Program-made: the position numbers and the translations under genes
Shown here: piece by piece, positions 7,879-16,567 of the stretch
Layout: every line of letters begins with the position of its first letter
Position numbering within the stretch: position 1 is the stretch's first letter
Notes under the pieces: model-generated
Told to the model about the DNA's origin: nothing
Databases searched by the model: none
Seen by the model: only the letters and a program-made list of their open reading frames with translations
NCBI GenBank assembly: GCA_002393555.1
Contig: DGSP01000073.1
Span: forward strand, 2,267-33,435
Length of the DNA stretch: 31,169 nucleotides
Source: Prevotellaceae bacterium UBA4359
Lineage (GTDB): Bacteria > Bacteroidota > Bacteroidia > Bacteroidales > Bacteroidaceae
Direction: 5' to 3'

Positions 7879-9357
7879 ATGGCATCATTTATTGCAGATA
7901 AAGTTGTGATGGAAGGACTGACGTTCGACGACGTGCTGCTCATCCCAGCCTATTCGCAGGTTCTTCCGCGCGAGGTTTCCCTCACCACTAAGTTTTCACG
8001 CAACATCGAGTTGCAGATTCCTTTCGTGACTGCCGCCATGGACACAGTCACCGAGGCACCGATGGCTATCGCTATTGCTCGCGAAGGCGGTATCGGTGTC
8101 ATCCACAAGAACATGTCTATTGAGGACCAGGCACGTCAGGTGGCCATCGTGAAACGTGCCGAAAACGGCATGATTTACGACCCTGTCACCATCAAGCGTG
8201 GCTCAACCGTGAAGGATGCGCTCGACATCATGGCCGAATACCATATCGGCGGCATTCCAGTGGTTGATGACGTCAACACGCTCGTGGGCATCGTCACCAA
8301 TCGCGACCTTCGGTTCCAAACCGACCTCAGCAAGAAAATTGATGATGTGATGACCAAGGAGAACCTCGTGGTCACCCACCAGCAAGCAGACCTCGAAAGT
8401 GCCTCACGCATTTTGCTGGAGCACAAGATTGAGAAGTTGCCCGTGGTGGATAACGACAACAAACTCATTGGCCTCATCACCTACAAGGACATCACCAAAG
8501 CCAAGGATAAGCCCCATGCCTGCAAGGATGCCAAGGGCCGTCTGCGCGTGGCAGCCGGTGTGGGCGTGACAGCCGACACGTTTGAACGCATGGAGGCATT
8601 GGTCAAGGCTGGTGTGGATGCCATCGTCATCGACACCGCGCATGGTCATTCCAAAGGTGTGATTGATAAGGTGCGCGAGGCCAAGGCCGCCTTCCCCGAT
8701 GTCGATATTGTGGTGGGCAACATCGCCACAGGCGAGGCAGCAAAGGCTCTGGTAGAAGCAGGTGCCGATGCCGTGAAAGTGGGCATCGGTCCCGGCTCCA
8801 TCTGCACCACTCGTGTCGTGGCCGGTGTGGGCGTACCCCAGTTGAGCGCGGTCTATGATGTGGCTAAGGCACTTGAAGGCACAGACATTCCACTCATAGC
8901 CGACGGCGGCCTGCGCTATTCGGGCGATGTGGTCAAGGCACTCGCTGCCGGTGGCTACAGCGTCATGATTGGCTCGCTCGTGGCTGGCACAGAAGAAGCA
9001 CCAGGCGAGACCATCCTCTTCAATGGCCGTAAGTTCAAGAGTTATCGCGGCATGGGGTCGCTGGAGGCCATGGAGAACGGCTCCAAGGACCGCTACTTCC
9101 AAGGCGGTGTGACCGAAACCAAGAAACTCGTGCCGGAAGGCATTGCAGGACGTGTGCCCTACAAAGGCACGGTGCAGGAAGTGGTTTACCAACTCGTGGG
9201 CGGTCTCCGTTCCGGCATGGGCTATTGTGGCTCAGCCAGCATTATGGAACTGCACAATGCCAAGTTCACCCGCATCACCAATGCAGGTGTGCAGGAGAGC
9301 CACCCGCATGAAGTCATCATCACCAGCGAGGCTCCCAACTACAGCCGTCCGCAATAA
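7879..9357 (+). CDS. guaB: inosine-5'-monophosphate dehydrogenase
   Basis: GuaB oxidises IMP to XMP with NAD+, the committed step of guanine nucleotide synthesis in the cytoplasm. The 492-residue protein has the (beta/alpha)8 barrel split by a tandem CBS (Bateman) module at about residues 97-215, which usually binds purine nucleotides and regulates the enzyme. The catalytic loop GIGPGSICTT holds the nucleophile Cys309. LIADGGLRYSGD (phosphate binding) and YRGMGSLEAM (active-site flap side) follow. The ATG at 7879 starts with MASFIADKVVMEGLTFDDVLL, the normal N-terminus. It has its own promoter and a strong terminator, so it is a single-gene unit. Confidence 0.96.
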   Translation: MASFIADKVVMEGLTFDDVLLIPAYSQVLPREVSLTTKFSRNIELQIPFVTAAMDTVTEAPMAIAIAREGGIGVIHKNMSIEDQARQVAIVKRAENGMIYDPVTIKRGSTVKDALDIMAEYHIGGIPVVDDVNTLVGIVTNRDLRFQTDLSKKIDDVMTKENLVVTHQQADLESASRILLEHKIEKLPVVDNDNKLIGLITYKDITKAKDKPHACKDAKGRLRVAAGVGVTADTFERMEALVKAGVDAIVIDTAHGHSKGVIDKVREAKAAFPDVDIVVGNIATGEAAKALVEAGADAVKVGIGPGSICTTRVVAGVGVPQLSAVYDVAKALEGTDIPLIADGGLRYSGDVVKALAAGGYSVMIGSLVAGTEEAPGETILFNGRKFKSYRGMGSLEAMENGSKDRYFQGGVTETKKLVPEGIAGRVPYKGTVQEVVYQLVGGLRSGMGYCGSASIMELHNAKFTRITNAGVQESHPHEVIITSEAPNYSRPQ

Positions 9358-9379
9358 AAAACATCATCGTCAACAGTTG

Positions 9380-9419
9380 AAGGCTTTGTCTTCCCCAGCG
9401 GAGAGACAAAGCCTTTTTT
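9380..9419 (+). terminator. intrinsic terminator of guaB
   Basis: AAGGCTTTGTCT (9380-9391) and AGACAAAGCCTT (9404-9415) form a perfect 12-bp stem with a 12-base loop, followed by a run of T. This is a strong rho-independent terminator. Confidence 0.9.
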
Positions 9420-9478
9420 GTTTCGGATTTTCCTGTCAAACAACACTTCTTCGCCATCCGTTTCCGGCTGTGAAAAGG

Positions 9479-9547
9479 CGTAGTCGAGGGGTACGAATTG
9501 CCGTAGCCGAGGGGTACGGTTCATCGTAGTCGAGGGGTGCGGTTTTT
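9479..9547. repeat. 23-bp tandem repeat, three copies
   Basis: The 17-base core CGTAGTCGAGGGGTACG occurs at 9479-9495, 9502-9518 and 9525-9541, with an exact 23-base period. Copies 2 and 3 each differ from copy 1 at one core position; the six-base spacers are not conserved. Each core begins CGTA and ends TACG (TGCG in copy 3), so every unit can form a small hairpin. Copy 2 extends to CCGTA/TACGG. Confidence 0.85.
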
Positions 9548-9642
9548 CCGGCCTTGTGTTCGTTTATGAGATGGGAACGGCATGGGAAGGGCGGTGAAAG
9601 TTAAAAATCTTTATTCCGCACGTATAGTTCTATATTTTTTCG

Positions 9643-9650
9643 TAACTTTG
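9643..9650 (+). promoter_or_regulatory. -7 element upstream of the secreted parvulin gene
   Basis: TAACTTTG at 9643-9650 matches the Bacteroidetes -7 box and lies 30 bases before the ATG at 9680. The expected -33 position (about 9618-9624) has no TTTG. The promoter therefore looks half-consensus. It would drive the run of parvulin, SurA-like and OstA-like genes. Confidence 0.55.
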
Positions 9651-9679
9651 CAGTCAAAATTGTAAGATAAGAAATACAA

Positions 9680-11119
9680 ATGAAAAAGATAGTATTTTTT
9701 GTGGCTTCTTTGGTGGCAAGTCTTTCGGCTGTGGCGCAGACCTCAGACCCTGTCATCATGAAAATCAATGGTAAAAGCATCACGAGGAGTGAGTTTGAAT
9801 ATTCGTTCAACAAGAACAACTCGGATGGCGTGTTGGACAAGAAGAGCGTGGAGGAGTATGTGCCTCTGTATGTGGATTTTAAGTTGAAGGTGGCCGAGGC
9901 CGAGAGTCAACGGCTGGACACGGTCCCTTCGCTGCGCAAAGAACTGGACGGCTACAAGGAGCAGATGGTCATTCCCACGCTAGTCGATTCGGCATTCATC
10001 GAACGTGAGGCCCGCAAGACCTACGACAATACGGCTGCCCGCTTTGAGGGGCAGGACTTGCTGACGGCGAGCCACATTCTGGTGCTGATGCGCCAGGATG
10101 CGACGGCTGAGCAGCAGGCTGCAGCCAAGGTGCGCATCGACAGTATCTATGGTGTGCTGCAGGCTGTGCCGAAGGAGCAACTGGCAGAGAAGTTTGCCGA
10201 ACTGGCCAAGGAGAAGAGCGACGACAAAGGGTCGGCACAGCGTGGCGGTGCGCTGGGGCAGTTTGGCAAAGGCATGATGATTCCAGACTTTGAGCAGGCG
10301 GCCTACGCGCTGAAGGCTGGCGAGATGTCGGCTCCCGTGAAATCGACGGTGGGCTGGCACATCATCTATCTGGTTGACCGCCATCCGTTTGAGTCCTATG
10401 AGTTCCATCATGACAACATCATCAAGTTCTTGGAACAGCGTGGCATCAGAGAGGCTTCGGCCAATGCCTATCTGGACTCGGTGTCGAGTCAGCGTGGCAT
10501 CACGAGAACCGAACTGGTTGATGAACTGCTGGAGAAAATCTTGGAATCTGATGCCGACCAGAAGAATTTGGCGCAGGAGTATTATGACGGCACCTTGATG
10601 TATGAGGTGACGAAGAAGGATGTGTGGGACAAGGCTCAGCAGGACCATGCGGGCATGGAGGCTTTCTTTGCGGCCCACAAGAAGGACTATGCCTGGGATG
10701 CTCCCCGGTTCTGCGGCATCATCATTTATGCCAAGGATGCTGCAACGGCTTCGAAAGCGAAGAAACTGCTGAAGGGTGTGGACGAAGAGGACTATGCCAA
10801 GACGCTTGTGGCTGCACTGAACAACGACTCGGTGAAGATGGTGCGTGTGGAGCGTGGCATCTACAAGCAGGGCGATAATGCCAACGTGGATAAGTTGGTG
10901 TTTAAGCAGAAGAAGGCGGAACTGAAACCGAAGAAGGATTTTCCGGTGGTGGATGTATATGGCAAGAAGGCCAAGGCTCCTCGCACCTACAAAGATGTGC
11001 GCGGACAGGTGGCGACGGACTATCAGAACATGATGGAGAAGCAGTGGGTGGAAGGCTTGCGCAAGAAGTTCCCGGTGGAAGTGTTTGATGACGTAGTCAA
11101 GACTGTAAATAAGAATTAG
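9680..11119 (+). CDS. secreted parvulin-type peptidylprolyl isomerase
   Basis: This is a periplasmic folding factor of the PpiC/SurA class. A signal peptide occupies residues 1-20 (MKKIVFFVAS... ending SAVAQ). A SurA-N-like helical segment follows, then one parvulin domain at about 128-232, marked by TASHILVLM, GGALGQFGKGMM, FEQAAYAL and STVGWHIIYLVD. The C-terminal half (about 240-479) is helical and lysine-rich, without a motif I recognise; it may be a second degenerate parvulin or a chaperone arm. The protein is 479 residues long. The ATG at 9680 starts directly at the signal peptide. The next gene, also a parvulin, begins one base after this stop codon, so the pair is translationally close-coupled. 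It probably assists outer-membrane protein delivery. Confidence 0.85.
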   Translation: MKKIVFFVASLVASLSAVAQTSDPVIMKINGKSITRSEFEYSFNKNNSDGVLDKKSVEEYVPLYVDFKLKVAEAESQRLDTVPSLRKELDGYKEQMVIPTLVDSAFIEREARKTYDNTAARFEGQDLLTASHILVLMRQDATAEQQAAAKVRIDSIYGVLQAVPKEQLAEKFAELAKEKSDDKGSAQRGGALGQFGKGMMIPDFEQAAYALKAGEMSAPVKSTVGWHIIYLVDRHPFESYEFHHDNIIKFLEQRGIREASANAYLDSVSSQRGITRTELVDELLEKILESDADQKNLAQEYYDGTLMYEVTKKDVWDKAQQDHAGMEAFFAAHKKDYAWDAPRFCGIIIYAKDAATASKAKKLLKGVDEEDYAKTLVAALNNDSVKMVRVERGIYKQGDNANVDKLVFKQKKAELKPKKDFPVVDVYGKKAKAPRTYKDVRGQVATDYQNMMEKQWVEGLRKKFPVEVFDDVVKTVNKN

Positions 11120-11120
11120 T

Positions 11121-12473
11121 ATGAAAATTCGCAGTATCATAATTGGTGCGTGTGTGCTCCTGTCGCAGGGAGTGCTGGCTCAGGGGCAGAACAATGTGGT
11201 GGATGAAGTGATTTGGGTGGTGGGCGATGAGGCCATTCTGAAGTCGGATGTGGAAAATGCGCGCATGGAGGCCCTGCAGCAGGGACAACGCTGGGAGGGC
11301 GACCCCTATTGTGTCATTCCGGAGCAGTTGGCGGTGCAGAAACTGTTTCTGCATCAGGCCGCCATCGACTCTGTGACGGTGACGGATGCGGAAGTGTTTC
11401 AGGATGTGGACGATGACATCAACAATGCCATCATGAACATCGGCTCGCGCGAGAAACTGGAAGAGTACATGGGCAAGCCCATCTCGCAAATCAGGGAGCA
11501 GATGTACAATAGTTATAAGGACCGCAAGGTGGTGAGCGAGGTGCAGCGCAATCTGGTGAAGAACGTGAAGGTGACTCCTGCTCAAGTGCGCCGCTATTTC
11601 AAGGATTTGCCCGAAGATAGTGTGCCGTTCATCCCGACGAAGGTGGAGTGCCAGATTATCACACGCAACCCGAAGATTCCACAGGAGGAGATTGACCGTG
11701 TGAAGGATGAGTTGCGCAGTTATACGGAACGGGTGAACAACGGGACGGCTCAGTTCTCCACGTTGGCATTGCTGTATTCGGAGGACAAGGAATCGGCCAA
11801 GCAGGGTGGTGAACTGGGATTTGCCGGGCGTGGCTCTTTTGTGCCGGAGTTTGCCAATGTGGCCTTCAACCTGACAGAGCCGAAGGCTGTGTCGAAGATT
11901 GTGGAGACGGAGTATGGTTTCCATATCATTCAACTGATTGAAAAGAAGGGAGATATGGTGAACTGTCGTCACATTCTGCGGAAGCCCCGTGTGTCAACGG
12001 AGGCACTGCAACAATGCATCAACGACCTGGACTCCATCTCGGCTGAGATAGAGAAGGGACTTTACACTTTCGATGAGTGTGTGTCGGTGGTTTCCTACGA
12101 TAAGGACACCCGAAACAACTATGGTTTGTTGTTTGATAAGAACACGGGTGCGTCAAAGTTTGAGATGAAAGACCTGCCGACGGAGGTGGCACGTGCTGTG
12201 GCCGGACTGAAGGTGAACGAAATCTCGAAGCCCTTTATCATGGTGAACAGCAGTGGCAAAGAAGTGGTGGCAATCGTGAAACTGAAGAGTCGCATCAACG
12301 GTCACCGTGCCACGATGGCCGATGACTATCAGGCTTTGCAGGATGTGGTGGTGGAGAAACTGTGTGAGGAGAAACTGGATAAGTGGATTCGCGAGAAACA
12401 GGCCACGACCTATATCCATATCAACGACGATTGGAAAAACTGCGAATTTAAGTATTCAGGTTGGATTAAGTGA
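11121..12473 (+). CDS. surA: SurA-like periplasmic chaperone / peptidylprolyl isomerase
   Basis: SurA-type chaperones escort unfolded outer-membrane proteins through the periplasm to the BAM complex. A signal peptide (1-20) is followed by the SurA N-terminal helical domain with VVDEVIWVVGDEAILKSDV, typical of this family. Two parvulin domains follow. The first (about 172-275) has GGELGFAGRGSFVPEFANVA and TEYGFHIIQLIE; the second (about 279-385) begins NCRHIL and is less conserved. The 450-residue length is close to E. coli SurA (428). The gene starts one base after the upstream parvulin stop and ends 15 bases before the OstA-like gene, so all three probably form one envelope-biogenesis transcript. 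The exact symbol is by family resemblance. Confidence 0.82.
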   Translation: MKIRSIIIGACVLLSQGVLAQGQNNVVDEVIWVVGDEAILKSDVENARMEALQQGQRWEGDPYCVIPEQLAVQKLFLHQAAIDSVTVTDAEVFQDVDDDINNAIMNIGSREKLEEYMGKPISQIREQMYNSYKDRKVVSEVQRNLVKNVKVTPAQVRRYFKDLPEDSVPFIPTKVECQIITRNPKIPQEEIDRVKDELRSYTERVNNGTAQFSTLALLYSEDKESAKQGGELGFAGRGSFVPEFANVAFNLTEPKAVSKIVETEYGFHIIQLIEKKGDMVNCRHILRKPRVSTEALQQCINDLDSISAEIEKGLYTFDECVSVVSYDKDTRNNYGLLFDKNTGASKFEMKDLPTEVARAVAGLKVNEISKPFIMVNSSGKEVVAIVKLKSRINGHRATMADDYQALQDVVVEKLCEEKLDKWIREKQATTYIHINDDWKNCEFKYSGWIK

Positions 12474-12488
12474 CGAACAATCAGTAAG

Positions 12489-14114
12489 ATGGCGAACGGA
12501 AAGATGCGAAAGATGTGTTTGATGGGCACGGTGTGCCTGTCAGCCTTTTGTGTGCTTTTTGCATCGACGCCAGATGATAAGCCCCGAAAGAAATCGGGGG
12601 AGGAGGTGAAGTTGTTGCACAGTGATGTCCTGTACAAGAACCATCGGGACATCCGTGCCGATGTGCTGGTGGGCCATGTCAAGTTGTTCCACGATGGGAT
12701 GTATCTGGATTGTGACAGTGCGCGGTTCTACAAAGACGACAATACGTTCAATGCTTACGGACACGTGAGGATGGTGCAGGGCGATACGCTGACGCTGACG
12801 AGCGACACGTTGCTGTATAACGGCCCGATGATGCAGGCACATGCACAGGGGCATGCGGTGCTGACTCACCGAAAGACGAAGTTGGTGACTTCGGTGATTG
12901 ACTACGACCGTCTGGAGGGTGTGGGCTTCTATCCTCAGAACGGTACGCTCTATGATGAGGATAATGTGCTGAACTCGGACTATGGACAATACACGCCTGC
13001 TCTGAACGAAGCAATATTTAAGGATAATGTGGTGCTCAACAATCCGAAGTTTGAACTGAAAACCAACGAGTTGTACTATTATTCGGACACGAAGGTGGCC
13101 AGGATTATTTCGGAAACAAACATCGTCTCGGCAGACAGCACGTTTGTCTATGCCTTGCGAGGAGAGTATGACACAAAAACGGGGCAGGCCAACCTGACGG
13201 AACGCTCACATGTCTATAAAGATATGCGTGATATTGTGGGGGATAGCCTATATACCGACAATGCGACGGGGGTGAGCGAGGCGTTTGGCAATGTAGTCTT
13301 GACGGATGTGGAGAACCGCTGCATGTTGACGGGCGACTATTGCCGCTATGAGGACAAGACGGGTACGGCTCTCGCAACGGACAGGGCTGTGTGCTATGAA
13401 TTTTCGGGGCCAGACACGCTGTATGTGCATGGCGACACGCTGAAGATGGTTACTTATAATCAGAATACAGACTCGCTCTATAGGGATTTGTTCGCCTATC
13501 ATAAGGTGAGAATGTATAGGCGTGATTTTCAGGGAGTGTGCGACTCGCTGGTTTCGCATGAAAGGGATTCCTGCACTTACATGTACGGCCAGCCCATCTT
13601 GTGGAATGAGGAACAGCAAGTGTTTGGCGAGGAAATCCGCATCTACAACAATGACAGCACGATAGATTGGATTCATATCATCAATCAGGCCATGACCATC
13701 GAGAAGATAGATTCGGTTTCATTCAACCAGGTGGCTTCCAAGGAGATGTTCTGCTATTTTGTGGATGGCGTGATTGAGCATAACAACGCGAAAGGAAATG
13801 TGTATGTGTGCTACTTCATGGAAGAGGATGACGGTAGCCGCATTGGCATGAACTATACGGAAACGCCGGACCTGAACCTGTATATGGAGAATAAGAAGGT
13901 GAGCAAAATCTGGATGTCAACACCCACGGGAGTGATGTATCCTCCCTTTGCCATCCCGGAAGAAAGACGCTATCTGGCTGGATTTGCTTGGTTTGACTAT
14001 ATCCGCCCCAAGGATAAGGACGACATCTTTGAATGGAAGTCGAAAAAGAAAGAACAGGTGCTGAAGAAGACGGAGAAGAAAGTGGTGCCGAAGCAAAGAC
14101 TGGAGGATTTGTAG
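12489..14114 (+). CDS. OstA/LptA-like LPS-transport protein
   Basis: This protein resembles the OstA (LptA/LptD N-terminal) beta-jellyroll family, which carries lipopolysaccharide across the periplasm. Residues 1-26 form a signal peptide (MANGKMRKMCLMGTVCLSAF...). From about 45 on there is a repeating beta-strand pattern, such as LVGHVKLFHDGMYLDCDSA, AYGHVRMVQGDTLTLTSDTL and AFGNVVLTDVENR, in which strands alternate G-V and D-L/T-L as in LptA. The protein has 541 residues, much longer than E. coli LptA (185) and without the large LptD barrel. It may be a Bacteroidetes form with two jellyroll blocks. It follows surA by 15 bases. The C-terminal tail is lysine-rich (KKKEQVLKKTEKK). OstA family membership is fairly sure; which Lpt step it serves is inference. 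Confidence 0.75.
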   Translation: MANGKMRKMCLMGTVCLSAFCVLFASTPDDKPRKKSGEEVKLLHSDVLYKNHRDIRADVLVGHVKLFHDGMYLDCDSARFYKDDNTFNAYGHVRMVQGDTLTLTSDTLLYNGPMMQAHAQGHAVLTHRKTKLVTSVIDYDRLEGVGFYPQNGTLYDEDNVLNSDYGQYTPALNEAIFKDNVVLNNPKFELKTNELYYYSDTKVARIISETNIVSADSTFVYALRGEYDTKTGQANLTERSHVYKDMRDIVGDSLYTDNATGVSEAFGNVVLTDVENRCMLTGDYCRYEDKTGTALATDRAVCYEFSGPDTLYVHGDTLKMVTYNQNTDSLYRDLFAYHKVRMYRRDFQGVCDSLVSHERDSCTYMYGQPILWNEEQQVFGEEIRIYNNDSTIDWIHIINQAMTIEKIDSVSFNQVASKEMFCYFVDGVIEHNNAKGNVYVCYFMEEDDGSRIGMNYTETPDLNLYMENKKVSKIWMSTPTGVMYPPFAIPEERRYLAGFAWFDYIRPKDKDDIFEWKSKKKEQVLKKTEKKVVPKQRLEDL

Positions 14115-14175
14115 TGCGGAAAGCGGGACAGCGCTCCTGTAGATAGAAATGTATGTATATAAATAATGTGTAATT

Positions 14176-14472
14176 ATGGGAATGTTCTCAGTCAGGAAGC
14201 CTCGTGGTTTCCATCATAACTACATTTATTATGACCCCCGGAAGGAAAAACTGAAGGAAATAGATGAACGGGCAAAACGGGAGTTAGGACTGCTCCCACC
14301 CAAAGAGTTCACGCCGGAGGATATTCGTGGTAAGTTTGTGCAGGCCACAAAGCACTTGAAGCGTCGCAAGGAAAGTGGTCGGAAGCCGCTTTCGTATGGA
14401 GTGCTGATTGCGGCCATCGTCTTGCTGTTGCTCCTGATGCGTTATTTATATACAGGAAAGTTTTTTTTCTAA
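14176..14472 (+). CDS. small C-terminally anchored membrane protein, unknown function
   Basis: This 98-residue protein has a charged, lysine/arginine-rich N-terminal part (about 1-72) with IYYDPRKEKLKEIDERAK, and LGLLPPKEFTPEDIRGKF. One transmembrane helix follows at about 74-92 (YGVLIAAIVLLLLLMRYL), and the protein ends KFFF. The topology suggests a cytoplasmic basic domain tethered at the inner membrane. I recall similar small proteins beside mutL in other Bacteroidales, but I know no function. There is no clear ribosome binding site; ATG 14176 or 14182 could be the start. mutL begins 21 bases after the stop, so the two are probably co-transcribed. Confidence 0.75.
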   Translation: MGMFSVRKPRGFHHNYIYYDPRKEKLKEIDERAKRELGLLPPKEFTPEDIRGKFVQATKHLKRRKESGRKPLSYGVLIAAIVLLLLLMRYLYTGKFFF

Positions 14473-14493
14473 CGTAAAGGAAAGGATTTCATT

Positions 14494-16383
14494 TTGGAAG
14501 ATATTATTCACGTTTTGCCCGACTCTGTTGCCAACCAAATTGCGGCAGGAGAAGTTGTCCAACGCCCAGCCTCTATCATCAAGGAAATGGTCGAAAATTC
14601 CATCGATGCCGGTGCCAAGAATATCAAGGTGCTGGTGGTGGATGGAGGCAAAACGAATGTGCAGGTGATTGATGACGGGAAAGGCATGTCGGAGACGGAT
14701 GCCAGACTCTCCTTCGAACGCCATGCCACCTCCAAGATTCAGAAGGCGGCAGACTTGTTTAACCTCTCGACCATGGGGTTTCGCGGTGAGGCATTGGCCA
14801 GTATTGCTGCTGTGGCGCAAGTGGAACTGAAGACCAGACGGCAGGATGACGAACTGGGGACGATGCTCCAAATCAACGGCTCCAAGGTGGTGCGGCAGGA
14901 ACCAGTGATGTGTCCTGTAGGAAGCAATTTCCTGGTGCAGAATCTCTTCTTTAATGTTCCGGCAAGAAGAAAATTCTTGAAGTCGAATCAGACGGAGTTG
15001 ACGAACGTCGTGGCAGATTTCCAACGCATGGTGTTGGTGCATCCCGAGATTGCCTTCTCTTTATATAATAATGGTGTAGAGATGTACAATCTGCCTGAGG
15101 CAACGCTTCGACAGAGGATTCTTGATGTCTTTGGCAAAAAAATCAATGCGGAACTGCTGCCCGTGGAGGTGGAAACTTCTTTGGTGAGCATTTCTGGATA
15201 TATCGGGAAACCAGAGTCGGCCAAGAAGAAAAATGCCCATCAGTATTTCTTCGTGAACGGTCGCTATATGCGTCATCCGTACTTCCATAGTGCGGTTATG
15301 AAAGCGTATGAGAATATGGTGCCAGCCGGGGAACACGTTTCCTACTTTATCTACTTTGCGGTCGATGCGTCTTCTATTGACGTGAATGTGCATCCGACCA
15401 AAACGGAGATAAAGTTTGACAATGAACAACCCATCTGGCAGGTGCTGTCGGCTGCTGTAAAAGAGACAATCGGGAAGTTCTGCAATGTACCGATGATAGA
15501 TTTCGATGTGGAAGGAAGACCTGACATACCAGTGATGGGCACTGCAACAACGATTCCTCATCAGCCTAAGTTGTCTGCACCGACTTACAATCCTTTTGAA
15601 AGTAAGAAAGGCACTGCTTACTCACGCTCGAATGGGTGGGAAAAACTCTATGACCGATATACGGGCTCTGTGTTCAATGCCTCTTCATCGGACGATGACG
15701 AGAACGCAGTTTCGTCGGAAGAGGAAAGTGGTGGGCTGGAACTGCTGCCGGAAGAGGAAAACCTGCAAGGTTCCATCTGGAATGCGACGGGCGGCCCATC
15801 TGCAGGGGGACTGCTCTTTGATGTTTCGGTTCCGAAATTTCAGTATAAAGGTAAGTACATCGTGATGCCCTGCAACAATGGCATCATGGTGGTTAATCAG
15901 CATCGGGCTCATGTGAGGGTGCTGTTCGACCAAAACATGCAGTCCTTGAAGTCTCACAACCGCCCGACCCAGAAGGAACTTTTCCCCAGTGTGATACAGT
16001 TCGACACGGTCGATGCAATTGTGGTGGAAAATATGATGGATGATTTTATCAGTTTGGGCTTTGAACTCTCCAATTTGGGTGGGGGAGCGTACTCCATCAA
16101 TGGCATCCCGTCTGATATAGAAGGTGTGGATGTGGAGAAACTTCTTCATGACATGGTGGCATCGGTCAGGGAAAAAACTGGCAATATCAAGAAGGATGCA
16201 CAAGAGGCCATGGCGCTTACGATGGCTGAGAACGCCGCCATTGTGTATGGACAGGTTCTCACTTCGGTGGAGATGGAACATCTGTTGCAGGATTTGTTTA
16301 CCTCAAATACCCCACTGCGCACTCCTGACGGAAAGATTGTCTATTCCATTCTTGAAGACCAAGTTCTGAACGACTTTTTTTAG
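14494..16383 (+). CDS. mutL: DNA mismatch repair protein MutL, endonuclease motifs absent
   Basis: MutL is the GHKL ATPase that couples MutS mismatch recognition to strand removal. N-terminal motifs are clear: IAAGEVVQRPA, MVENSIDAGA, DDGKGM, ATSKI and GFRGEAL, then VNGRYM and VDVNVHPTK-like NVHPTKTEIKF. The C-terminal dimerisation domain (about 445-629) follows an acidic linker. The nuclease motif DQHA(x)2E(x)4E of most non-enteric MutL proteins is replaced by NQHRAHVRVLFD, and CPHGRP is replaced by RTPDGKIVY, so metal-dependent nicking seems lost. The start codon is TTG at 14494, supported by AAAGGAAAGGA at about 14476-14486 and by the position of the conserved N-terminus (DIIHVLPDSVANQIAAGEV). 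The length is 629 residues. Confidence 0.94.
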   Translation: MEDIIHVLPDSVANQIAAGEVVQRPASIIKEMVENSIDAGAKNIKVLVVDGGKTNVQVIDDGKGMSETDARLSFERHATSKIQKAADLFNLSTMGFRGEALASIAAVAQVELKTRRQDDELGTMLQINGSKVVRQEPVMCPVGSNFLVQNLFFNVPARRKFLKSNQTELTNVVADFQRMVLVHPEIAFSLYNNGVEMYNLPEATLRQRILDVFGKKINAELLPVEVETSLVSISGYIGKPESAKKKNAHQYFFVNGRYMRHPYFHSAVMKAYENMVPAGEHVSYFIYFAVDASSIDVNVHPTKTEIKFDNEQPIWQVLSAAVKETIGKFCNVPMIDFDVEGRPDIPVMGTATTIPHQPKLSAPTYNPFESKKGTAYSRSNGWEKLYDRYTGSVFNASSSDDDENAVSSEEESGGLELLPEEENLQGSIWNATGGPSAGGLLFDVSVPKFQYKGKYIVMPCNNGIMVVNQHRAHVRVLFDQNMQSLKSHNRPTQKELFPSVIQFDTVDAIVVENMMDDFISLGFELSNLGGGAYSINGIPSDIEGVDVEKLLHDMVASVREKTGNIKKDAQEAMALTMAENAAIVYGQVLTSVEMEHLLQDLFTSNTPLRTPDGKIVYSILEDQVLNDFF

Positions 16384-16472
16384 TTTTTTTTACGAGAATA
16401 GGCTGAAAAACGCCATAAAAAAGAGAAAAATGCGGAAAAGTACGTTTTTTTTTACATTTTTTTTGATTTTTG

Positions 16473-16505
16473 TGTGGCTGATATGAAGTAAAATGTTTAA
16501 CTTTG
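16473..16505 (+). promoter_or_regulatory. promoter of the OmpA-type gene
   Basis: A perfect -7 element TAACTTTG lies at 16498-16505. The -33 candidate is TGTG at 16473-16476 (21-base spacing), with long T-tracts immediately upstream that could act like an UP element. The start would be near 16512, giving a leader of about 107 bases. Confidence 0.65.
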
Positions 16506-16551
16506 CATCAAAATAGTTGGAATGTGTTTAAGAAGCATGTGCCTCCTATTT

Positions 16552-16567
16552 AGTGGAGTCGTCCACT
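16552..16567 (+). other. hairpin in the leader of the OmpA-type mRNA
   Basis: AGTGGA (16552-16557) and TCCACT (16562-16567) form a six-base stem with a GTCG tetraloop, followed by TTTT. It lies about 40 bases after the predicted transcription start and 51 bases before the ATG. It could stabilise the leader, act as an attenuator, or be a small-RNA target. Confidence 0.5.

Larger units (their letters stand above)
9358..9679. other. 322-base intergenic region without a gene
   Basis: This gap holds the guaB terminator (9380-9419), a three-copy 23-bp tandem repeat (9479-9547) and the promoter element of the next gene (9643-9650). I see no convincing open reading frame. The 23-base period is not a multiple of three, which argues against the repeat being coding. 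The stretches 9420-9478 and 9548-9600 show nothing recognisable. Confidence 0.7.

Noticed and set aside
9479..9547. Short CRISPR-like array
   Set aside because: Only three units, with 17-base repeats and six-base spacers, and no cas genes nearby. Spacers are far too short for CRISPR.
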